From Asparagopsis taxiformis (taxonomy: Eukaryota > Rhodophyta > Florideophyceae > Bonnemaisoniales > Bonnemaisoniaceae), in assembly GCA_030407315.1 (NCBI GenBank), contig JALQPE010002619.1:62001-126000 (forward strand): a stretch of DNA of 64,000 nucleotides. The letters run 5' to 3'. Of this stretch, positions 26,415 through 35,276 are shown in pieces; position 1 is the stretch's first letter; each line of letters begins with the position of its first letter. Position numbers and translations under genes: made by a program. Under the pieces are notes generated by a model, which ran no database searches, was not told the DNA's origin, and was given only the letters and a program-made list of their open reading frames with translations.

Positions 26415-28403
26415 ATGGCTCCGGCACCGATAAGCATTGCTCAACTACCAGAAGAACATATTCCATCCAGTCCAGGAGACTTACCCGAAAACGGCTTGCA
26501 AGTTGAATCACTTCTCCCGCCTGCCTATTTAACTTTATTCTTTTGCGGTCACGTTCACTTCTTCAATACAACGCTCAGTCTCTCTACAAAATCTGCGCGA
26601 TACCGTGCTCTAATCCTCTCATGTCGTGAAACGCTCTCTTCCGACGTCTCTGAAACACAACAAGACTCCATTGTGGCACTATCAGATGCGTTGAAAGTCT
26701 GGCATCTTCTGGAGGCCATGTATCTATCTGATACATCTGACACTCATATTTCCCTCTTCGTCTCTGAATGGTACAGAGTCAATTACGAAGAACCCACCTC
26801 CGAAATCAAGTCTATCACGCCGTATACATCGGAGGACGAATTCTGGCCGCTCCTTACCAAACTGGCGATCGTTGGTGAATTTGCTGCAATACGACAGCTC
26901 CTCCTAGCTCGGATCCAACAAAACGACTCTCTCACGGCCGACTGGGCTGATGCAACAGGTGCCGCCCAGCTCGGCCGTCCGCCCACCCATTCTTCACAAT
27001 TATACTCACACGTGGAGGCCATCCTTGCGCGCGCCCCAGGCTTTCATATCGCTGCGCGTGCCGACGGATCTTGGAACGAATGGCAGCGCAATTGCACGCT
27101 TTGGGCAACTTCAGATGAGCTTCAGGACCATCCTGCTGCTGCTCGTCTTCTCGCTCTTCTCGGTGGAAGTACTGAAGATATCGCTAAAGCATGCTCCAAC
27201 TGGCAGGAAATGCTTGTCGCTTGCTCCATATACGCACATTTTAATATATCACACGGTGGTCATCTTCGCGGAAGCCCCTTCCTCATCGAACAAGCATGTG
27301 CACATGCGTCTGCAGCTTTTGACACTCCGGCTAATGTCGCAGGTGGTGCGCTGTTGGAAGCAGCGATGGGTCATGCCGATAATGCGATCGTTCATATGGG
27401 TGCATGTTTACCAAGTAGCTGGTTTTCAGCTCATCTATGTGATCTACTCGTTCGTGGCGGAAAAATGACCGATGCGCTATCTGTTGACTTGGGCTCTGAA
27501 GATACATCGATTGGTATGCGTGAGTACTATATCAGAGATTTTGCACGAGGACTTGAGCGCTACCGCGGTATGTGGCGAATTGCTGCAGACTATTTTATGC
27601 AATGCCCTTCACAAGGCCAATCGCTGCTGGTCGATATGTTGTTGAGAGTGCCGTTTGATAGCCATGCCGACCCAACTGCTGAAAAAGTGCTGCTGGTTTG
27701 TAAAAAGCGCAAGCTGCGGAAGACCGCTCGAGATATATGTGAAAGACTGGGAACAGATTGTTTGCAACAGGATAACCTGGGCGGGGCAATGTCTTGGTAC
27801 GCACGCGCAGGGTTGTCGAAGCGTGCAGAGAGCGTTGCAGTGCAAGCACTACGCAGAGCAGAGGTAGAAGGGCCTGGCTCACGGGCAGCACGATCACTCT
27901 TTTGTGTGGTTCGAGCAGTTATTAACTTTGGAGATGAGAAAATGCGCGAACAATTCCAATATATGCGCGTCTACAGCGAGATGCAGTCATATCTGGTAGA
28001 CATATCAAAGTTTGCGGAAAACGTTGATGATGTCCCTCTGGTAATGAAATTTGTAGCCGCAGTCCGCAGACTACTCGGTGGAGGAGGCTTACCACGCAGT
28101 TTTTGGTGCATTGTTGCATATGAGGCTGCTAAAGTGCTAGAAATCCACCCTTCCACCGCCTCCTGCTTTCCACGGACAGCTATTAATGAAATTTTGGGTG
28201 CATTGCAACTTGTTTCTGGACCGCATCGAAGTATTGAATTAATATCTGGGCTGAGAAGAAGACTAGCTTTCGATGCTAATGCGACGCAATCATCTAACAC
28301 ATCCGATCTAGGAATTGCAAGTATAGAGGAAGCTGAATCGGCAATGGGCCAATGCCGAAGCATATTTGTACGAAACGCCGCAAAGAAGATCAACTCTGAG
28401 TAA
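26415..28403 (+). CDS. NUP85: Nuclear pore Y-complex subunit NUP85
   Basis: A 662-residue all-helical protein from the ATG at 26415 (MAPAPISIAQLPEEHIPSS). The blocks VWHLLEAMYLSD (near residue 95), FWPLLTKLAIVGEFAAIRQLL (near 143) and the later FARGLERYRGMWRIAADYF match the Nup85 family. NUP85 belongs to the Y (NUP107) complex that scaffolds the nuclear pore and shares the ancestral coatomer element fold. The length is close to human NUP85 (656). No introns are needed. Its stop is only 3 bp from the stop of the convergent coiled-coil gene. Confidence 0.7.
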   Translation: MAPAPISIAQLPEEHIPSSPGDLPENGLQVESLLPPAYLTLFFCGHVHFFNTTLSLSTKSARYRALILSCRETLSSDVSETQQDSIVALSDALKVWHLLEAMYLSDTSDTHISLFVSEWYRVNYEEPTSEIKSITPYTSEDEFWPLLTKLAIVGEFAAIRQLLLARIQQNDSLTADWADATGAAQLGRPPTHSSQLYSHVEAILARAPGFHIAARADGSWNEWQRNCTLWATSDELQDHPAAARLLALLGGSTEDIAKACSNWQEMLVACSIYAHFNISHGGHLRGSPFLIEQACAHASAAFDTPANVAGGALLEAAMGHADNAIVHMGACLPSSWFSAHLCDLLVRGGKMTDALSVDLGSEDTSIGMREYYIRDFARGLERYRGMWRIAADYFMQCPSQGQSLLVDMLLRVPFDSHADPTAEKVLLVCKKRKLRKTARDICERLGTDCLQQDNLGGAMSWYARAGLSKRAESVAVQALRRAEVEGPGSRAARSLFCVVRAVINFGDEKMREQFQYMRVYSEMQSYLVDISKFAENVDDVPLVMKFVAAVRRLLGGGGLPRSFWCIVAYEAAKVLEIHPSTASCFPRTAINEILGALQLVSGPHRSIELISGLRRRLAFDANATQSSNTSDLGIASIEEAESAMGQCRSIFVRNAAKKINSE

Positions 28404-28406
28404 AAA

Positions 28407-29312
28407 TCATGACTTATCCTTCCAGTAATTCCTCTTTTCCTCCATTAGAACCCTCAATCCACGCTCAATGACCCCGTCGTCATCGAGCTTGTTCTGCACA
28501 GATTTTTCTACCTTGCTCACCAGCTCTTGGCGACGCTGGGAAAGAATCGAAACATTGTCACGCACTTCCTGCAAATCAGCTTCAGTATTCGTAAGATATG
28601 CCATCGTTCTGTCGAGGAATTGTTGTGATTCAAGCGGCCTGGATGCTTCCAATCGTACGTCTACTTTGAACGCTTCAGAACTAAAACAGACCGTCACACC
28701 AGGGCGACTAGCTTCGTTCATTTCAATCCTGATGGCTCCCTCTGTTGTATCCACAACATTCATAAGGCTTTTCACAAGGGCGGCTGCGTTCTTTGCCGCA
28801 CTCGTATTCTGAATGAAAATTTCTTCATCATTGTGTGACCCAACATATGACACATCACCGTTACTTACCGAAATACGAAGAACGGCGTACCGGTTGGCAT
28901 TTTGTCTAAAGCATTCAAACAGAGTGTACCATGTTGTTTGTTGCACATCTGTCATTTCACCGTTTACTTCAGGTGTGATTATTCGAGTCTGCCACCATGA
29001 TGGGCCGCTTTTCTCCATTTTTACATTGACACCAGAGATGGTAGATTTGCCTCGGTCACAAGGAACTATGCTGTGGTAGACAACGGAGAGAAATTGGTCT
29101 TCTACGATGGTTTTAGTTCTCCTGAAATGGTACTTCGCTGGCAACAGATAAATCGGAGAAATCGGAAATACTGCAATTCATTCATCTGCCCCCTTCCACG
29201 TGAATTGTGTAGTTTGGAACGATAAACGCAGACTTGTGACGCAAAGGCATTTACTAAACACGAGGGTTCTCTATCTGTCGTTGGTCTTATGAAGGGAAAC
29301 ACACCTTGGCAT
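28407..29312 (-). CDS. Coiled-coil protein of unknown family, possibly XRCC4-like; 5' end spliced
   Basis: The main open frame has no ATG at its start; the first in-frame ATG is at 29018. A splice joining 29305-29312 (ATGCCAAG, then GTGTGT) to an exon from 29121 (after TTTCAG) gives 240 residues starting MPRRTKTIVEDQF. A separate perfect 3' splice signal (CTAAC, T-run, GCAG) ends at 29315, so a 5' leader intron probably precedes the short first exon. The N-terminal ~150 residues look beta-rich and the C-terminal ~85 form a coiled coil (LTNTEADLQEVRDNVSILSQ) ending RGLRVLMEEKRNYWKDK. Head-plus-coiled-coil with a VL-x-E-K tail is reminiscent of XRCC4 in end-joining repair, but this is a weak resemblance. 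The proposed 183-bp intron lacks a clear CTAAC. Confidence 0.45.
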
Positions 29313-29314
29313 GC

Positions 29315-31844
29315 CTGCAAAAAAAATGGTTAGTCGACTCGAGTGTACCTATTATCCATGTACGACAACAGCCCAATTACACAAAGAACGCATGCGTATG
29401 CCGATTTGATTTACACTAATTCATCTTTTCTGTCGATAGAGTTTCTCACGCAACGTCGAGACTGAAGAGATCACATGCGTCCAACAGAGGACGACAGCAA
29501 TACCACCATCTTCTGTATTCCTCTCACAAAAAACCCACTGTATCAAGGGTGACCTGTCTCTAGAAGCACGCGTTATCTATGTAGATCTGCCACAGTCACC
29601 GTCATTACATAGTCTGTTTTAACTTTCTGTAATGGATGACTCAGAACTGTATTATGACACGTCGCTTCCGGGAGGTATGCTTAGTCATTATGTTAAGATG
29701 AATAATGTTTCAAATACCATCACAATTTGAGTAACGCACTTCCCCAACATGCCGTCATAATCGCTTCTTCTTCTCACAATCGCATTTTGGGACTGATGGA
29801 ACCGACAACTTGTCCGGAAATAACGCCGCCGAGATTTCCGAGGAGAGAATGACAGTATTAGACTGAGAGTGTGCACGCGTAACCCCGGGTTGGAAATAGA
29901 TGTACAATGATCAGTATGTGAAAGGGGCATGTGTATGTCGAAAACAAGTGCGCCAAATTCCAAATTGTTACTAGAGCCCTTCTACTCTAAGCTATTTCAA
30001 GAAGGAACTCGATTTCGTTCCCTTACTTGTTGGTGGCGTCTGTATATTATAGAAATGAAAGATCAGTGGACCACATAGCAGAGTTCCCATTAGTCTGGAT
30101 TTCTACTTTACGACGATGCGTATGACGGAAGGGGACTATCGGTTGCTGATAGTTGCAGAGCTCACGTAAGATTCCATAATTTAACCTCAAGCGTTTCTAG
30201 ACTCACCGGGGCTTAAGTGGTCCACTGCAATGGAATGTGTAATGAAGCCTTCCTGTCGGAAACGTCTTGGGGCATGCTCATAGTGATAAATTATATGCTT
30301 TTCTCAGTAACTCGGTATTATTGAGACGCACCATAACTCGTGCGTAGGTCAGCGTTAGGCGCATCACTCCACGACGACATGTAGTAAATGTCACGGATTT
30401 TTACCCCGTGTTTAGTCGAGATATTACACTCTTTTCATAGACGTTGATTTTCTTCGTTGCACACATCGACGAGAAGAAACATAGAGTGAGCGTCACCACT
30501 GCAGTGAGTCAGGTTTCGGAGGGAAAGAGGACGGGAGAGTTGGTGACAGTAACGTAGTAAGAGATGTAATGAAAACATACACCAGATTGAAATCATTGCG
30601 GCATTGCCACGGATTTTTGGACCCTCTTGAAACATAAATATCATAAACAATGGGTCAAAGCTGGTTTGGCAAGTTAAGAAATCATGTCACGGTCACCAGC
30701 GTGTCTCTGTGATCCTTACTTCTGTTCCAAGGACAACAAACTTATCATAGAGACATTGGAAAGTATTGGGCATCTTTGCCCAAATTCCATATCTGTAGCA
30801 AGCACGTGGTTCTGGAAAGGTACATGACACAGCCTTGTAGATAAGTGTCAGTATTTGTAACTCTTTCGCTTAAGATGATGTAACTTTCTAAGTCAGCTGG
30901 GCCCAAGTTCATTTGTACGATGATGTGACAGTAAGCGATGTCAGAGAGACTATCGGGTCTGAGCGGACATCGGAGAGATTTAAAAGTGGAGTCGGCTGAA
31001 AACGCTGAGGTTGTGGATTCAAGAAGAACATGGAAGTATGAGTTGAGAGAAGTTGCCTTGCAGAGATTTGGGTGGCAGTATCGCGCGAGCTGCGGCACGC
31101 AATTCCACTATTCCTTTTGCATCCCAAAAAACCGATATTAGTCGAAACGCTGTATTCGTTACTGGATGAGCGTATTGTTGGGATCAACTTGTTGCCTGAC
31201 TTGGTGTGATGGTTAAACTCTAGAAAAAGCGCTCGGGGAGAATGGCAATGGAACCACAGATGTTGAAACGATACACTTGAAACTGGATTGTCGTTCTGAA
31301 AATGTGGCAAGCGATGAACAGACGGTTTATGTGATAGTCAAGATGTTACAACACTCGAGGTGCAAAGTTGTTCATCAAGTTTGGCATGTGATAGTGTATA
31401 GAATGCAACTTTGTTAGTCTACTCGTATGTCGATAGATACAGATTATGGCCATGCATGTACAAGGTGTGTAGATTGGGAAGGAATGACGTGTTACATCAG
31501 CATATATACGGCAGCGGGAGTAGCGCTATTGGTTACCAGCTTTGCGCAAGCGCCATAATTGACTAGTCGCGTGAAGGTACGCTCGAGGGTACGCGAGCCA
31601 ACGATGTGTGTGATGGTTGAACAAAAGAATGGAAGACGTCATGAAAAATTGCGGCGAAAAATTATTCAGCCGAATATTCGAAATACGCGCCATTGCACGA
31701 CTTGATAATGCCACGCATCCACGCTTACACGATCGAGCCCTGCTGGCAATACAACGCCAAGTGCTCACACCATTGGGCCTGTAACAGTACAAGACCTCAA
31801 CCGCATCCGCATCCGTTGCAAGCCGTTCGCGCCATCAAAAAACC
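29315..31844. other. Gene-poor region of 2.5 kb
   Basis: No convincing protein gene on either strand; the open frames are short and have no recognisable motifs. The right end carries the C/T-rich 5' leader of the MGDG synthase gene. Features seen: two copies of a palindrome GTGG-W-CCAC at 30066-30074 and 30217-30225, and a 7-bp hairpin (TTGGGCA/TGCCCAA) at 30766-30783. I found no tRNA B-box (GGTTCRANYCC) in this stretch. It may hold non-coding RNA genes that I cannot recognise by eye. Confidence 0.5.
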
Positions 31845-33464
31845 ATGCCATCAACAAACTTGGAAAGTAGCGACCACGTCGTTCCCACCTCCCCTCTTTC
31901 CGCCACAATTGACGACAGCGACGGCGATATCTACCCCGCAACCACCCTTCCGCCCTCGCTTTCATCGCGCGCACCCGCCGATGAATCCGACCTTGTGCTC
32001 ACCCTGCGTTCGCTCGAGCGTCTGGTCACCTCGGCGCGCAAAATGCGCATCCTCCTCCTCTCCTCCGACACCGGCGGCGGCCATCGCGCCTCCGCCCAGG
32101 CGCTCAAGGCAGCTCTGGAGCAGTTGCACCCCGGCCGTGTCCACGTGAGCATTGTGGATTTTTGGGTTCAATTTGCAGAGGGAATGTTCTCGCAAATGCC
32201 GAATCAATATGCTTTCATGGCCAAACATCCGTGGATTTGGAAGGCATCATACGAATTCACTCGCTTCCCTCCCGGTCGCGCATTCGCAGAGACCCTCGCT
32301 AATTCCTTTGCCCATCGCAATGTCCGCCAAGCCTTTGAAGAGTATGCCCCTGACCTCATCATTTCCGTCCATCCGCTCGTTAACACGCTCAGCCAAAAGG
32401 TTTTGCGTAACATGAACAAATTTTCCGGTATTCCAACCGTGCCCTATGTCACTGTCGTGACCGACCTGGGTAGTGCTCATCCGACCTGGTTTCACAAGGG
32501 CGTCGATATGACCTATGTGCCCACTGACGGCGTGCGTCAAGTTGCGAAACGCGTCGGCGTGCCGTCGCAAAAACTGCGACAGCTTGGTCTTCCCGTTCGC
32601 GAGCCGTTCTGGCGCCCACCCATGGACAAGCTCAAACTTCGCTCTCAGCTTGGATTGCGCTTGGACACGCCTGCTGTCCTGATTGTTGGAGGAGGCGATG
32701 GCGTCGGCGGGCTCAAGCGCATCGTGGAAACGTTGGCTTCGTCGCTCGCGGAACAAGTTGGGCCTGATGGCGTTCAGCTTGTGGTTGTTTGCGGAAAGAA
32801 TGAGTCCCTGAAACAGCACCTAACTTCTAAGACATGGCCGCTTCCGATGAAGGCTATGGGTTATGTGAATAACATGAGCGAGTGGATGGCAGCTTGTGAT
32901 ATTCTTTGCTCCAAGGCTGGACCAGGCACGATTGCTGAAGCGCTTATTCGTGGACTGCCGACTGTTATTACTGGATTTTTACCGGGACAGGAGGAGGCCA
33001 ACGTGAAATACGTTGTCGATAAAGGAGTGGGAGAATTTGCGAAGAAACCGCGCAAAATCGCGGATACTGTCGCAAAATGGCTCAAAAATCCTTCTTTGTT
33101 GACAATGATGTCTCAACGTGCTCTGGAATGCGGCCGACCAGATTCCACCATGGCAATAGCGTCGGATATTATTGCAGTTGCAAGAGCCAAAATCGATCAC
33201 AATATTGCTACGCTAGAAAGAGAACAAAGACTTCGAGGTCGTTCCGAATCCGAAAGCGCCGCATTACAAGCTGTAGTTCCCTACACTCCCAAACTGGAAG
33301 ATTCGGACTCACACCTTCTCTACAGAGTTCGATTTCTTCTTCGTATCGTTATGGGCGCCGTAATTGTACAAGAGGCTCTCAATCACGAGCCCAAATCACA
33401 GGGAACCCCGCCCACTTCGCCGGTAGGGTCACCGTTAGAACGTACCAAGACATCCGTTGTATAG
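31845..33464 (+). CDS. MGD1: Monogalactosyldiacylglycerol (MGDG) synthase
   Basis: A 539-residue intronless GT28 glycosyltransferase from the ATG at 31845 (MPSTNLESSDHVVPTSPL). N-domain: MRILLLSSDTGGGHRASAQA near residues 66-85 and the MGD-specific stretch AFMAKHPWIWKASYEFTRFP. C-domain: AVLIVGGGDGVGGLKRIVET and CSKAGPGTIAEALIRGLPTV, followed by GQEEANVKYVV. It transfers galactose from UDP-galactose to diacylglycerol to make the main thylakoid lipid at the plastid envelope. The N-terminus before the catalytic domain is acidic and short for a transit peptide, and the C-terminus extends ~60 residues past the usual end (QSLGF-type ends in plants) with a Pro/Ser/Thr tail. Confidence 0.93.
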   Translation: MPSTNLESSDHVVPTSPLSATIDDSDGDIYPATTLPPSLSSRAPADESDLVLTLRSLERLVTSARKMRILLLSSDTGGGHRASAQALKAALEQLHPGRVHVSIVDFWVQFAEGMFSQMPNQYAFMAKHPWIWKASYEFTRFPPGRAFAETLANSFAHRNVRQAFEEYAPDLIISVHPLVNTLSQKVLRNMNKFSGIPTVPYVTVVTDLGSAHPTWFHKGVDMTYVPTDGVRQVAKRVGVPSQKLRQLGLPVREPFWRPPMDKLKLRSQLGLRLDTPAVLIVGGGDGVGGLKRIVETLASSLAEQVGPDGVQLVVVCGKNESLKQHLTSKTWPLPMKAMGYVNNMSEWMAACDILCSKAGPGTIAEALIRGLPTVITGFLPGQEEANVKYVVDKGVGEFAKKPRKIADTVAKWLKNPSLLTMMSQRALECGRPDSTMAIASDIIAVARAKIDHNIATLEREQRLRGRSESESAALQAVVPYTPKLEDSDSHLLYRVRFLLRIVMGAVIVQEALNHEPKSQGTPPTSPVGSPLERTKTSVV

Positions 33465-33632
33465 TATGTCGAATATTTTGGACTAACTCATTTGCGGCTA
33501 CTTGTAACTTCCGAACATGCAACCACTGCCTGGGATACATGGTCCTCTCCCACTTCAAATTTTCCGAACACGGCAACTGCACGCATGAAACAAAGTGAGC
33601 CTTAATAAACGAACCCGAGATATAAACCAATT

Positions 33633-34472
33633 CTATTGTCGCATCAAAGCCATTCTCTGTTCCATAACCTCCAATGCTACATACGCCCTCGCAGCAACCG
33701 TTGGCTCAAACAAAACTTCTCCCTGCTCGCTCGCAGACGTCTTTTCACCATCAGCATTCGGCAATCCTTCACATGCCGCCCGTACCACTTTCAATCCGCT
33801 CTGCAACAAAGCATCATTTACAAACTTCTCCGCCACGAAGCGCTCCAACGCCACAATGGCAGCATATCTCACACCCCAGTCCGGTTCCACGTCTGCAAGT
33901 TGCACAAGTACGGTGTACGCCTTCTCCGCCTCTGCGCTTGAGGAATACATCAATGCAGACAATGCCCGACAGGCAGCGCGTCGAACGTTTGGGATAGGCC
34001 CCTTTTCTGCACATGCAATGCACACATCTGCCACGGAGGGATCACCGATTTTGGCAATGGCGCGCAGTGCGTACGCATTCACAGAATAGTTGAAGGCAGC
34101 CACGCCGCGCAACAGGCTGGGAAGCGACTCGGTTCCAGCAGATGCAAGCGCGTCGATTGCAATGTTTGCTGCGACGGGATTGTTGAAGCCCAGCATGTCA
34201 ACCAATACGGGCAGTATTTGGGGGTTTTCAGGCACTGCGGATGCGAGTTGTTCTGCGGCAGAGATCAACTCCGTCGGCGAATCTGGTCCGCCTTGTATGT
34301 ATTTTACGCGTGCTGCAAGCGGTTTTGGAAGCGTAGCTAGATCGATTTCGTAGTCTATTCCACCGTTTACACCGCTCATTCTCACAGCGGATGTGGAGCG
34401 GTGCGACTGGCGCTGCTGTAGGACAGGGAGAGCTGAAATGAAGGCTGGGGTGCGCTGCATGATGATGAGCAT
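33633..34472 (-). CDS. HEAT-repeat phycobilin lyase-like protein (CpcE/CpcF class), plastid-targeted
   Basis: A 279-residue protein from the ATG 34470-34472 (MLIIMQRTPAFISALP); a second ATG is 4 codons later, and the frame opens further upstream only at a TTG. Residues 1-32 (PAFISALPVLQQRQSHRSTSAVRM) resemble a plastid transit peptide. The mature part is a run of HEAT repeats: ILPVLVDMLGFNNPVAANIA, LPSLLRGVAAFNYSVNAYAL, RAIAKIGDPSVADVCIACAE, VRRAACRALSALM, then WGVRYAAIVALERFV. The GFNNP and YNYxxxxxAxRAxAxIGDP motifs are those of cyanobacterial bilin lyase subunits such as CpcF, which attach phycobilins to phycobiliproteins. NblB-type HEAT proteins are the alternative. Its presence supports a phycobilisome-containing alga. 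Confidence 0.72.
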   Translation of the reverse strand: MLIIMQRTPAFISALPVLQQRQSHRSTSAVRMSGVNGGIDYEIDLATLPKPLAARVKYIQGGPDSPTELISAAEQLASAVPENPQILPVLVDMLGFNNPVAANIAIDALASAGTESLPSLLRGVAAFNYSVNAYALRAIAKIGDPSVADVCIACAEKGPIPNVRRAACRALSALMYSSSAEAEKAYTVLVQLADVEPDWGVRYAAIVALERFVAEKFVNDALLQSGLKVVRAACEGLPNADGEKTSASEQGEVLFEPTVAARAYVALEVMEQRMALMRQ

Positions 34473-34927
34473 GGGTAGTTGAAACTTATCAAGAAGTGGA
34501 GTGAATTTGAGATGGGATTCGTGGGGTTTGATGTTCAATCTCTAATTGAGTCGCTCACCGGCGATCCACAGGATGGATAGATAACGCTCGGTAATGTTAG
34601 GACGATTGGGGTGTTGTTGACTTGGGGGGTTTGAGAAAGTGGGCAGGGAGGAAACGGGAGTTGCAATATCAATATTTTTGTTGGGATTGATCGACTTGGG
34701 AGATCGTTTCAGATACAATCCCAAAGGGGAAACAAGCGACAGCTTGTCCCCGCCTGAGACTTCAAATATGTATTGCTGGTCTGGATTGATGCGACGTCAT
34801 ATGCAATTGTCTCAGAGATGCACTCAAGAGCGACACCATCACTGTTCATCAGCCGAACCTGTCAACAATTTCCAACACCTCCAAGCATCTTTAGTACAAA
34901 CTATTCCAAACACAACCTCCTTCAATA
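34473..34927. other. Divergent promoter region, bilin lyase-like / 65-residue protein
   Basis: 455 bp between two divergent starts. No further gene was seen. Confidence 0.5.
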
Positions 34928-35273
34928 ATGAACTACAAGAGCACAGCTGCCCTGCAATGGTACGCGTCTTTCTCACCACTTGCTGGTCCCTTCCAAATCG
35001 CCAAACTAACCAGCCAAACCACTCCCCTCGATCAGGATCCTAGTCTTCTCAGCAGGCATCGCCTCCCTCAAGGTAACGCCTGTATCACTAATCACTCAAC
35101 AACAACATATCATTCAACCAAACTAACCCAAAGTTCCCAATCAGCTCGGCAAAATGTACGCGAAGGACCACGCAGCCAACATGGCCACAAGCTACAAAGA
35201 CGCTACAACCCGCCAACAAATATCTGACGAGATAGACCGTCACAATGAGCGAGTCCCCTCCAGGCAAAACTAA
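34928..35273 (+). CDS. New 65-residue single-pass membrane protein, three exons
   Basis: Exons 34928-34959, 35036-35072 and 35145-35273, joined at introns 34960-35035 (GTACGC...TCAG) and 35073-35144 (GTAACG...TCAG); each intron has a CTAAC branch site (35006-35010, 35123-35127). Spliced, the frame runs MNYKSTAALQ, a hydrophobic helix WILVFSAGIASL (residues 11-22), then a charged helix KLGKMYAKDHAANMATSYKD and a polar tail ending RHNERVPSRQN. Without splicing the frame is closed or meaningless. The size and layout, one membrane helix followed by a soluble helix, resemble small mitochondrial or plastid inner-membrane accessory proteins, but I recognise no family. Its stop lies 3 bp from the stop of the convergent HPPK-DHPS gene. 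Confidence 0.7.
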
Positions 35274-35276
35274 TCG

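Noticed and set aside
29315..31844. tRNA or spliceosomal RNA genes in the long gap
   Set aside because: I found no B-box, and no stretch resembling U1, U2, U4, U5 or U6 conserved segments; a covariance search would be needed to exclude them fully.
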